Shown here in pieces: positions 14,889 to 22,571 of a stretch of 24,819 nt of DNA. The stretch is from the NCBI GenBank assembly GCA_016207285.1, contig JACQPW010000044.1, forward strand, positions 1-24,819, given 5' to 3'. Below the pieces are notes generated by a model that saw nothing but the letters and a program-made list of their open reading frames with translations, ran no database searches and was not told the DNA's origin. The stretch's first letter is position 1; the number at the start of each line of letters is the position of its first letter. Position numbers and translations under genes: made by a program. The stretch comes from Candidatus Kerfeldbacteria bacterium (lineage in GTDB: Bacteria > Patescibacteriota > Patescibacteriia > UBA9570).

Positions 14889-16389
14889 AGACACTATCCA
14901 GCGACAACGGTTTGGTCGGTATGTGTTTTGTCCTGGCGGGCGATAATTTTTTCGCTTCGGCCACCATGCGCAAAGCGATATTCCAATAGGATAAATGCCG
15001 ACCCGGACCAGTACGTAATTTACCGATGTAATCAATTTCGTTCCAACCCATTTTAAATAACGACCGACGCTTAAAGCCCATCGGCATCAGGTACACCGCC
15101 GCTTCGTGGTTCACTTTGTCTAATTTTTTCAAAGTAGGAGTAATCGTATCCATCGCTAATTGATACGGATATAAGCCACCATACTTGCCAGTTTCTGGAT
15201 GGGTATCGTAACCATGCAGGTAGGTATAATCTTGTGGCACTTGAATGGTGCGTCGATGCCGGTGCATATCACGATACGAGCCCACATCCATTAAAATGTC
15301 GAAGGTGACGCTGTGGGTGTCTAAACTGCGCATCAGCTCATCATGACTACCTCGTTTACGCGTACCTAATTCGTAAATGCTGGCCAGTTTTTTTTCGCTC
15401 CAACTGCCAACCACATCTTTAATTTGTTTGTAAGAGTAATGCGTAACAGAATAGAATAATGTTGTCACCGCTTCCACCAACGGATCCTGCTTATGAAAGG
15501 CTTGCACGTCGTGACTAGAGTCGACCGTTTTGATCTTCAGCAATTCTTTGGCGGCCTGACGCAAATCTTTTTCGGTTTCCAAGTGATACTTAATTGGTGC
15601 AGTGTATTTCACCAATGTTGGCAGTGGCGCGCGTGGTTGCAAAATAGATTGTAACCGTTTACGTAATTTGGCAGCTTTAATCTGCTGTAAACCTTGACGA
15701 ATTTCTTGACTAAACGGGTTAAAGGTAGGAGCGTTACAGGCCGCTTTTAAATCATCGGCCACAGCGCGCACTTCGGCATAGCGATTGGAGTATAACCGGG
15801 AGATCATTTTTTCTAAGGTACGACCAGAAGTAATTTGGCCAACACTGGTCAGTGATGCCAATGGCAAAAGATAGCGGGCAATATCAAATGCCCGGGCGTG
15901 AGTGGCACCTTTATAGGCTGACTCTGAATAGTCTTTCGGTAACGGATTCTGTGTTTGAACAGAGGCTAACAATTCTGGAAATAGTTTGTTATACTCATCC
16001 ATTAAGTAGGCAATGCCCGTTTTGTAAGCGGTGGGTGCTTTGGCTGGAGTGTAGACGGCATCTTTGGAAAAATGCTGGTAACGTGTTGACCGTTCTTGCC
16101 CATCCCACAGTTGTTCATCCACTACTTCCATCGCGGCAATCATAGAGATATGTTCTACCGCCATACTGACATGCGCCAAATCGGCAATGGAGGCATGGCC
16201 GTATTGAAAATAGAACACTTCAAAGAACCGCTTCATGGCAGCATCCCCTTCCAGAATTTTTTCCACCATCTTGGTGAAGGTTTCCTTGGCCGGTTTATCT
16301 GACCGGCTATAACGCGCTAACCCATAGGCATTGGCCTCGGGTGGCATGGCCAACCCACCGATCGCATAGATTTCGCGGCGCGGAGTCAT
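14878..16389 (-). CDS. thyX: Double-domain FAD-dependent thymidylate synthase (ThyX)
   Basis: 503 aa, about twice the usual ThyX length, with two ThyX-like halves. ThyX makes dTMP from dUMP using methylene-tetrahydrofolate and FAD. The N-terminal half has GHASIADLAHVSMAVEHISM and QERSTRY (98-104), matching the later part of the ThyX signature, but lacks the RHR that normally precedes it. It continues with LEKMISRLYSNRYAEVR, typical of the family's C-terminal helices. The C-terminal half carries the RHR (377-379, DMHRHRRTIQ) instead. The split suggests a pseudo-dimer with shared active sites. The ATG overlaps the rpoD stop (TGATG), so translation is coupled. The family is firm; how the active site is assembled is inference. 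Confidence 0.88.
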   Translation of the reverse strand: MTPRREIYAIGGLAMPPEANAYGLARYSRSDKPAKETFTKMVEKILEGDAAMKRFFEVFYFQYGHASIADLAHVSMAVEHISMIAAMEVVDEQLWDGQERSTRYQHFSKDAVYTPAKAPTAYKTGIAYLMDEYNKLFPELLASVQTQNPLPKDYSESAYKGATHARAFDIARYLLPLASLTSVGQITSGRTLEKMISRLYSNRYAEVRAVADDLKAACNAPTFNPFSQEIRQGLQQIKAAKLRKRLQSILQPRAPLPTLVKYTAPIKYHLETEKDLRQAAKELLKIKTVDSSHDVQAFHKQDPLVEAVTTLFYSVTHYSYKQIKDVVGSWSEKKLASIYELGTRKRGSHDELMRSLDTHSVTFDILMDVGSYRDMHRHRRTIQVPQDYTYLHGYDTHPETGKYGGLYPYQLAMDTITPTLKKLDKVNHEAAVYLMPMGFKRRSLFKMGWNEIDYIGKLRTGPGRHLSYWNIALRMVAEAKKLSPARTKHIPTKPLSLDSVYER

Positions 16390-17657
16390 CAATAATCCCT
16401 TAATTTTCGCATCCCGACATGTTCCTGGATCTTCAGTAACGCTTTGGCCTCAATCTGACGGATACGTTCACGGGTAACGCCGAACTCCTGGCCAACTTCT
16501 TCCAACGTATGCGCTACCCCATCAACCAACCCAAAACGCATTTCCAAAATCTTTTGTTCGCGTGGTGGTAATTCTTTAATAATATCGTACACATGGTCTT
16601 TCAATAACTGTAAGGAAGCCGACCGATCCGGCGACAACGTTTTTTGATCTTCGATAAAGTCACCCAAGGTAGAATCTTCCGATTCATCATCACCTACCGA
16701 AGTTTCCAAAGAAACGGTCTCTTGCGAAATCTTAATAATGGTATGCACTTTTTCTAGTTCTTGGCCCATTTCAGCCGCAATCTCTTCTGGTAATGGCTCA
16801 CGACCAAGAATTTGGATTAAACCACGCTCAATCTGCTGAAATTTATTAATCGTTTCCACCATGTGCACCGGAATCCGGATGGTGCGAGATTGATCAGCCA
16901 AACTGCGGGTGATGGCCTGACGAATCCACCAAGTGGCATAGGTAGAAAATTTGTACCCTTTACGATAATCAAATTTCTCCACTGCACGGTGCAAACCAAT
17001 ATTACCTTCTTGAATTAAATCCAATAACGATAATGACCGACCAGTGAACTTCTTGGCAATACTGACTACCAACCGTAAGTTCGCTTCCAACAATTTACGC
17101 TTGGCTTCTAAATCACCGGCCTCTTTTAGTTTAGCTAAACGAATCTCTTCTTCTGTCGATAACAATGGCACCTTACCAATTTCACGCAAGTACATTTGAA
17201 TGGAATCACCAGAGATATCAGACAAGTCCATGGCCGCCTTACCCGCTTTCTCGCGGTTGGCATCCACTAATCCTACTTTCTTGGCGTCCAAACCTAACAC
17301 ATTACCGTCGGTTTCAATCATTTGAATACCGGCTTTTTCCACAGTCACTAACCATTGCTCAAAACTGGCTACATAATCTTCCAAATTATTGAAGGTGTAG
17401 AGCATCTCCGTCTCCGTCAAAAAATTACGGGTGCGCCCCTTTTTGAGCAACAACTCAGCCGCAGCTACCGGAAATTCAACCGCTGGCGCTACCACCACGG
17501 CAGTAGTACGCTTCATTGATTTCGCTGGTGCTTTTGCCCTGGGCACAGCTTTTTTTCCACCAGAGGTGGATCCGCCCCTGGCGGAAGCCTTCTTAGTAGC
17601 CTTTGGCTTAGGCTTAGCTTTGGGTTTTTTGGCTTTCTTTACTGGACGTTTTGACAT
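16389..17657 (-). CDS. rpoD: Primary sigma factor RpoD (sigma-70)
   Basis: 422 aa. A basic, low-complexity N-terminus (residues 1-50, rich in Lys/Ala/Pro) precedes region 1.2 (~151-185, DSIQMYLREIGKVPLL), region 2 (~186-256, with LRLVVSIAKKF, DLIQEGNIGL and YKFSTYATWWIRQAI), region 3 (~265-340) and region 4 (~350-422) with the -35-binding helix-turn-helix LEEVGQEFGVTRERIRQIEAKAL. It is the housekeeping sigma factor and fits the TTGACA/TATAAT promoters in this window. The N-terminus contains an in-frame palindromic repeat encoding SARGGSTSGG (residues 25-34). It lies 8 nt after the DnaG C-terminal reading frame and overlaps thyX by 1 nt: a dnaG-rpoD cluster. Confidence 0.95.
   Translation of the reverse strand: MSKRPVKKAKKPKAKPKPKATKKASARGGSTSGGKKAVPRAKAPAKSMKRTTAVVVAPAVEFPVAAAELLLKKGRTRNFLTETEMLYTFNNLEDYVASFEQWLVTVEKAGIQMIETDGNVLGLDAKKVGLVDANREKAGKAAMDLSDISGDSIQMYLREIGKVPLLSTEEEIRLAKLKEAGDLEAKRKLLEANLRLVVSIAKKFTGRSLSLLDLIQEGNIGLHRAVEKFDYRKGYKFSTYATWWIRQAITRSLADQSRTIRIPVHMVETINKFQQIERGLIQILGREPLPEEIAAEMGQELEKVHTIIKISQETVSLETSVGDDESEDSTLGDFIEDQKTLSPDRSASLQLLKDHVYDIIKELPPREQKILEMRFGLVDGVAHTLEEVGQEFGVTRERIRQIEAKALLKIQEHVGMRKLRDY
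17556..17585. repeat. Double-hairpin palindromic repeat inside rpoD, copy 2
   Basis: TCCACC-AGA-GGTGGA and TCCGCC-CCT-GGCGGA follow seven T (17550-17556). Compared with 10621-10650, the two changes in the first stem (fourth and twelfth positions) are compensatory (G-C to A-T), and in the second stem a wobble-type pair is a full G-C. Both copies are read in the same frame and orientation by their host genes. Confidence 0.8.
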
Positions 17658-17665
17658 AGGTTCCG

Positions 17666-18097
17666 TTAGCGGGATAATTCAGTCAGTTGTTGGGTAAGTA
17701 ATTGTACTTCCTCCATCAGTTGATTAGCCAGGACCGGGCTGAGTTGTAATTCGGCTTGTTTCAATTCCACCTCGACGTCGCGTAAGCGCTGTTCAATATA
17801 GCGCTTATGTAACTCACGGATAGCACGGATAAAGGCCTCGTGTTGGTCTGGCACCTCGGTATCAGGAAAATCCAAACCAATTTGTAGGCGAAGCTTACCC
17901 AGCAAACCCTGATCTTCTGGATAGGCGGCTAAGTAGTCTGCTTCCGTAAACTGACCCGACTTATTATACTGATCCAGCATCCGTCTGTAAAGCTCGGCTA
18001 AATCAGCATCCTTAATAAAGGCACCGTCCAAATAATCATGAGCGTAACCAAACTGTTCTGGCATCACTAATAGGAGACCCAGAATATGCTCAACCAA
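17666..18097 (-). CDS. dnaG: DnaG C-terminal (helicase-binding) domain in a shifted frame
   Basis: 143 aa from a TTG at 18097, read in the -1 frame relative to the dnaG part upstream. Its start, VEHILGLLLVMPEQFGYA, is the usual beginning of the DnaG C-terminal helical domain that binds the replicative helicase, and the rest (AELYRRMLDQY, then a long charged helix) fits it. The first ATG is 11 codons in, so it is probably not an independent gene. The open frame extends back to 18169, so the two parts could be joined by a single-base indel or a ribosomal frameshift anywhere in 18070-18169. Confidence 0.75.
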   Translation of the reverse strand: MVEHILGLLLVMPEQFGYAHDYLDGAFIKDADLAELYRRMLDQYNKSGQFTEADYLAAYPEDQGLLGKLRLQIGLDFPDTEVPDQHEAFIRAIRELHKRYIEQRLRDVEVELKQAELQLSPVLANQLMEEVQLLTQQLTELSR

Positions 18098-19461
18098 CCG
18101 AGTCGACCTATCCTTACCTCTAACTGCTGATTGCTGACTGCTGATCCCTGTCCCTTTACCTTTACCGCATTACCCTTACCACCACGCAATTTAGCTAATT
18201 GCTCATGCAACAAATTGGCATCCACCCGCACTAAGTCTGCCAAGCGCTGTACATAATGCGCTACTTCTACATGATCGGCCAACTTCGCTAACTTCGGCAA
18301 AATGCGCTGGGTAAATAATTTTTTGTGCTCGACTCTGGTCAATTGCAGATCCCGTGACGCTTGCATAAACCAGTAATCCACAATGTGAATGGCTTGGCGG
18401 ATAGCCTCCTTGAAGACTGCCGCATCTGCCCGAATACATTCATCTGGATCTTTATATTGTTCTGGCCAACGGACCACTTTAATATTCATGTTGTGTTGCA
18501 GGGCTAAATCAATGCCACGCTGAGCGGCTTGTTCACCAGCGGCATCCAGATCAAAGGCTAACAGCAAATTCGAAGAGAAGCGCTTCAACTGTAATAACTG
18601 CTGCTCAGTAAAGGCCGTGCCGGAAGTAGCGACGGTATTCGGAAAACCATGTTGTTGTGCCGTGATCGCATCCAGATTACCTTCTACGACTAGAGCCGCA
18701 TTCAACTTTTTAATGGCCTGTTTGGCGCGAAACAACCCAAAGACAATGTGTGACTTATCATACAGGCTAGATTGCGGTGAATTGATATATTTACCACCGG
18801 TTTCATCGGCTTTGAGCGTCCGGGCAGTAAACCCAACCACCGTCCCATTGATATCATGCAGTGGAATCATCAAGCGCCCGCGGAATCGATCATAATAACC
18901 ACCGCCACCATCTGGCTTGATCAACAAACCAGCTTCAGCTTGGTCACTGTCCGAATAACCTTGCGCTTTCAAATAATCTTTCAGCCGTGACCACGTATCA
19001 AAGCTATACCCAATCCCAAAAGCACTGACACTCGCGTCCGTCAACCCACGTTGTGCAATATAGTTACGCGCCACTTCCCCATCTTGGGATTGCTGCAGCG
19101 CCTGGGCATAAAATTGTTGCGCAGCATTAACCAGTTGCAATAGGCGCTGTTTCTTGTCTTGCTGCGAGGGATTATAGTGCGCGAGGGTGACGTTGGCACG
19201 TTGCGCCAGCAGTTTAAGCGTTTCTGGAAAATCAATCCCCTCTATCTCCTGAATAAAGGTGAAAATGTCGCCGCCCTTATCACACCCAAAACAATGCCAG
19301 ATTTGTTTATCCTGACTGACCATGAACGACGGGCTGTTTTCATGGTGAAATGGGCATAACGCGCGCCAGTTACTACCGGCTTTTTGCAGCTTTAAATACT
19401 CGGACAAGAGCTCAATAATGTCAACTCGCTGCTTGATTTGTTCAATTACTGCATCGGCCAT
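18067..19461 (-). CDS. dnaG: DNA primase DnaG, zinc-finger and TOPRIM part (frame ends in linker)
   Basis: 464 aa; it makes RNA primers at the replication fork. The N-terminal zinc finger has Cys36, His39, Cys57 and Cys60 (CPFHHENSPSF...CFGCDKGGD). The catalytic core contains RFRGRLMIPL (192-201) and the TOPRIM motifs VEGNLD (Glu260) and FDLDAAG (303-309). The frame ends in a low-complexity linker: the last ~20 residues (GRLGWLSIFWVSY) are unlike DnaG, and the expected C-terminal domain lies in the overlapping -1 frame at 17666-18097. Either a natural frameshift or split, or an indel or assembly error, separates them. Confidence 0.9.
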   Translation of the reverse strand: MADAVIEQIKQRVDIIELLSEYLKLQKAGSNWRALCPFHHENSPSFMVSQDKQIWHCFGCDKGGDIFTFIQEIEGIDFPETLKLLAQRANVTLAHYNPSQQDKKQRLLQLVNAAQQFYAQALQQSQDGEVARNYIAQRGLTDASVSAFGIGYSFDTWSRLKDYLKAQGYSDSDQAEAGLLIKPDGGGGYYDRFRGRLMIPLHDINGTVVGFTARTLKADETGGKYINSPQSSLYDKSHIVFGLFRAKQAIKKLNAALVVEGNLDAITAQQHGFPNTVATSGTAFTEQQLLQLKRFSSNLLLAFDLDAAGEQAAQRGIDLALQHNMNIKVVRWPEQYKDPDECIRADAAVFKEAIRQAIHIVDYWFMQASRDLQLTRVEHKKLFTQRILPKLAKLADHVEVAHYVQRLADLVRVDANLLHEQLAKLRGGKGNAVKVKGQGSAVSNQQLEVRIGRLGWLSIFWVSY

Positions 19462-19464
19462 GGG

Positions 19465-19486
19465 GCTCTACCTTACCGGATAGAGC
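19465..19486 (-). promoter_or_regulatory. Hairpin directly before the dnaG start
   Basis: On the minus strand GCTCTA-T-CC, GGTAA and GGTAGAGC fold into an 8-bp stem with one bulge. It lies 3 nt before the ATG and contains the only purine-rich stretch that could serve as ribosome-binding site. No T-tract follows, so translational control is more likely than termination. Confidence 0.4.
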
Positions 19487-19495
19487 GATTTATGT

Positions 19496-22084
19496 CTATT
19501 TTGTTGTAAACCGTTTCCAATCAGTGTACCCAGAACAGCCTTGGGCGTTACAACCTCTCACCCGTACTTGATAGCGGGTATCGGCTACTAGCCCCTTTAA
19601 CAATTTACGCGTTTTGTGAATACCACGATACAACACGACTGACTTTGGTTTGCCAAACTTACGCACTTGGAGCCGATAGGTTTTAGCACTGCCGCTTCCT
19701 TTACGCCAATCAGCCACGGCCCGGTGTTTGGTAATTTGGTTGACCACCAAGTGCTTTGGTATCCCTGGTTTGCTAGCAGCAATCGACCGATCACCGATCG
19801 CACCATACGTCGAAAAGTGGCTTAAGACGATTTGGATCAGGTTATTTTCTGTGTCAATACTCGTAGAGACTGGCGCACCCCAGGCGTTGGTATCGCTATC
19901 AAAACTAGCCCCTAATAAATCATCTTCCGACATGCCTAGTTCAGCCAGCTTGTCTTCATCATAGGCTAAGTTTAACGTCAGATTAGAACTGAACTCTGTC
20001 ACCACCTCACCAGAACTATTGAGCGCCGTAAATTGGTAAGCAAACACTGGATACGAATTATCGTTGACACTATAATCCGTGGCGGTTTCAACCGTAACAC
20101 TAACCGTACCCGTGGTATCAATTGCATTCGCTGGCACCACTAAGGTCGAAACGCCATCTGGCAACGTTAACGTAGTGGCAGCGGTAGCTGAAAAGGAATA
20201 GGTTTGCGCACTGTAGTAATCACTGAAAGCAGATAGTTCAACTTCTAACGTATCATCCACGGCCGCTACGCTACCGGCGCTATAGGTCACATCATTGGAA
20301 CGGTAAAAGGTATCGTTCTGATAACCCATACAGCCAACGCTCCAGTCGTTCCCCGACACCAACTGCATCTGTCCACTATTATTGACTAGACTGACATAGG
20401 TATCAATCGCTAAATCACTGTTGTAGGCGTAACAGTAGGTATAGCCATTATCATCACTTGAGTCGTCATCGTAGGAAGCGTCGATCGCCACTGTCCAATC
20501 TGCTTCTACTGATTGCATCGTAATGGTAGCGGTTTCATCTGGTGCTAAGGTCACTAACTGTGAAGTAGGTGCCAAGGAACCAGATCCTTCGGTGTACGCA
20601 GAGGTTGGATACGCATAGACACGGTAGGTTTTACCACTTGAAGCTGCCAATTCAACTTCACCAGTATGGTCCGTCATCCCACCCAAGTACGTACCCCAAT
20701 TGGTATGGTCATTGGTTTCTTCCACGGCAGACACCCAGGCCGAAGTTTCAGCATCACCATCGGCCGTTAGTACAGTCACCACAATGGTCGCATCAGCTTC
20801 CTGTAAGGTCTGCTCAATCACTTGGGTAGTCGTATTATCACCAGTCACGGTTAGTTGTTCATACGATTGGATATAGCTCGTACCATCAGCAGCCACCGCA
20901 ATACCAGCGGTAGAGCCTTGGTCAAACCAACCGCCTAAGGAATAGGTAATATCATCAGCTACCGATAAATCTATTTCACCATCGTTATCTTCATCCGACC
21001 CGTAGGCATAGTCACCATAATACTCTGCCCCGGCGGCATCGGTCAGCGAAGAGGCATACGCATACATGGAAGTGAGGCCGGTAATGACATTACCGGCGGC
21101 ATCCACATACCGAAAGGTGACATCAGCATCATGAGCCAACATCACAATGTCAGCACTGGCGGTTGCACCGCTGACTGGCGTCACCTCAATGGAAGCGCTG
21201 CCATAATCCTGTAACCAGGCATTGCACGTGTACGTATAACCACTTAAGACACCCACCGTAGCGCTACTTTGCCCAGGTAAAATACTGTTGTAGAAATAAC
21301 GTTCAGCGGAGGCATTCATATCGTAACAATACACAGAGCCATAAGCGGTTTCTCCCAAGGTAATGGCGGCACCAGCACTATCCACCAAGTTCACTGCAAT
21401 AAAAGCATCTGGACGAATCACAGCCAAGTCTATAGCGGTCTGACCAGTGCTCGTGACTGGAAAATCGTATTCATAGGCAGAAGAAAACGTGCTATCAGTA
21501 GAGTAGGCTCCCACACTCCAGGTAGAATCATCAGCTTCATCGACCGCAAAGCTATACTGTCCAGCACTGTCCGTTGAGCCATAGGCATAGCCCCCATCTG
21601 CTGTCCACGCATAGACATAAATCCCTTCCACCAAGGTACCATCTTGATCAACGACCGTAACGGTAATATAACGGCTAGCTTGCTCTAGAGTCACAGTGGT
21701 TAAGGTTTGGACAAAACCTAAACCGCTACCACTATCCGTAGCGGAGGCTAAACTAGCAGTGAAACTAATATCTTCACTGTTATATAGTGAGCAAGCCGCG
21801 CACGTAGACGCTTGTTGCGGACGTAATTGAATCACGTAATCACCTTCAACCACACTGCCATAACTGGCATACCCGACACTATTTGTCGTGGTGTAGTTCA
21901 CATAGACATCATTACTATCATAGAGGTAAGCCGGGACACCTTCTATCGGATTCCCAGAGGGATCCAATACCGGTTGCTGCACAAAATCAACCGTACCAGC
22001 CTGAGCTGCACTAGCGCTCAACCACAGTATTCCTAAACTGGTGCACACCGTCAACGCTAGTTTTTGCCATGAACGTTTATACAT
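19496..22084 (-). CDS. Large secreted multi-domain surface protein with Fn3 C-terminus
   Basis: 862 aa. A signal peptide (residues 1-29, ending SAAQA) is followed by about six divergent repeats of ~90-100 residues, each a beta-sandwich of the Cna-B/carboxypeptidase-regulatory type (GNPIEGVPAYLYDSN, GTLVEGIYVYAWTADGGYAYG, GDAETSAWVSAVEETND). Next come a ZU5-like segment (~640-770: LPDGVSTLVVPANAID...LSHFSTYG) and a fibronectin type III domain (~775-862). It is rich in Tyr, Asp and Thr, with few Lys until the basic Fn3 end. No LPXTG or membrane anchor is visible. Probably cell-surface adhesion or an envelope layer; targets unknown. It is transcribed ahead of dnaG with 34 nt between. Confidence 0.85.
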   Translation of the reverse strand: MYKRSWQKLALTVCTSLGILWLSASAAQAGTVDFVQQPVLDPSGNPIEGVPAYLYDSNDVYVNYTTTNSVGYASYGSVVEGDYVIQLRPQQASTCAACSLYNSEDISFTASLASATDSGSGLGFVQTLTTVTLEQASRYITVTVVDQDGTLVEGIYVYAWTADGGYAYGSTDSAGQYSFAVDEADDSTWSVGAYSTDSTFSSAYEYDFPVTSTGQTAIDLAVIRPDAFIAVNLVDSAGAAITLGETAYGSVYCYDMNASAERYFYNSILPGQSSATVGVLSGYTYTCNAWLQDYGSASIEVTPVSGATASADIVMLAHDADVTFRYVDAAGNVITGLTSMYAYASSLTDAAGAEYYGDYAYGSDEDNDGEIDLSVADDITYSLGGWFDQGSTAGIAVAADGTSYIQSYEQLTVTGDNTTTQVIEQTLQEADATIVVTVLTADGDAETSAWVSAVEETNDHTNWGTYLGGMTDHTGEVELAASSGKTYRVYAYPTSAYTEGSGSLAPTSQLVTLAPDETATITMQSVEADWTVAIDASYDDDSSDDNGYTYCYAYNSDLAIDTYVSLVNNSGQMQLVSGNDWSVGCMGYQNDTFYRSNDVTYSAGSVAAVDDTLEVELSAFSDYYSAQTYSFSATAATTLTLPDGVSTLVVPANAIDTTGTVSVTVETATDYSVNDNSYPVFAYQFTALNSSGEVVTEFSSNLTLNLAYDEDKLAELGMSEDDLLGASFDSDTNAWGAPVSTSIDTENNLIQIVLSHFSTYGAIGDRSIAASKPGIPKHLVVNQITKHRAVADWRKGSGSAKTYRLQVRKFGKPKSVVLYRGIHKTRKLLKGLVADTRYQVRVRGCNAQGCSGYTDWKRFTTK

Positions 22085-22117
22085 AAAAACGCTGTTATGT
22101 AATCAAGATTACCGTTT

Positions 22118-22146
22118 AGTATAACATCCAACTAGTTTGTGGTAAA
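22118..22146 (-). promoter_or_regulatory. Promoter of the surface protein gene with a leader hairpin
   Basis: On the minus strand TTTACC (22141-22146), a 17-nt spacer and TGT-TATACT (hexamer 22118-22123) give a ~27-nt leader. Within it GTAATC-TT-GATTAC forms a small perfect hairpin. The -35 overlaps the -10 of the divergent gene at 22155, so the two transcripts may exclude each other. Confidence 0.55.
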
Positions 22147-22148
22147 AT
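22140..22148 (+). promoter_or_regulatory. Extended -10 element of the zinc ribbon-murJ operon, predicting a leaderless mRNA
   Basis: TGG-TAAAAT is followed by six bases and the ATG at 22155. The hexamer overlaps the -35 of the divergent surface protein promoter. Confidence 0.5.
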
Positions 22149-22154
22149 AAGACT

Positions 22155-22571
22155 ATGAAAGAACGTATGATTAGCGTTGCCAGCCAAACCCAACAAGCTG
22201 TGGTTTGCCCATCCTGCCAGGCTGAACTAACGTTTAGCGTTATCCCTCATACAGCCCCACACCTGTATTGCATGCACTGCCAAAACGCTTACCATGAAAC
22301 CCATGGTCAAGCCAAGCATCAGAAGATTTGGTGGGAACGGATTGCGAACCGCACTATGCACGAGATCCAAAGTCACGCTCCGGTGTGTGAGTGTGGCGGC
22401 TTATTTTTATTCAACGCTTACCCCCATTGTACGCATTGTGGCTATTCTTTCACCTTTACCATCCCGAGCAAACTAAAGGCGCGTCTGCTCTATGGTGACT
22501 TGGTTGTCTTTCATGGATCTAAAGTCTACTTAGATAATGGGACACACAATCTCTATCAGTTTGCGGCATGA
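22155..22571 (+). CDS. Small multi-zinc-ribbon protein
   Basis: 138 aa with Cys pairs in CPSC, CMHC, CECG and CTHCG, enough for two zinc ribbons, with no membrane segment. The C-terminal ~40 residues (LLYGDLVVFHGSKVYLDNGTHNLYQFAA) form a small beta-rich tail. I do not recognise a named family. Its stop overlaps the murJ start (ATGA), so it is translationally coupled to the lipid II flippase and may regulate or assist cell-wall export; that link rests only on gene order. Confidence 0.7.
   Translation: MKERMISVASQTQQAVVCPSCQAELTFSVIPHTAPHLYCMHCQNAYHETHGQAKHQKIWWERIANRTMHEIQSHAPVCECGGLFLFNAYPHCTHCGYSFTFTIPSKLKARLLYGDLVVFHGSKVYLDNGTHNLYQFAA

Noticed and set aside
14889..15035. N-terminal extension of the membrane-anchored gene at 14121 to a start at 15035
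   Set aside because: The extension lies entirely within conserved thyX coding sequence in another frame; the ATG at 14888 directly precedes a good membrane anchor.
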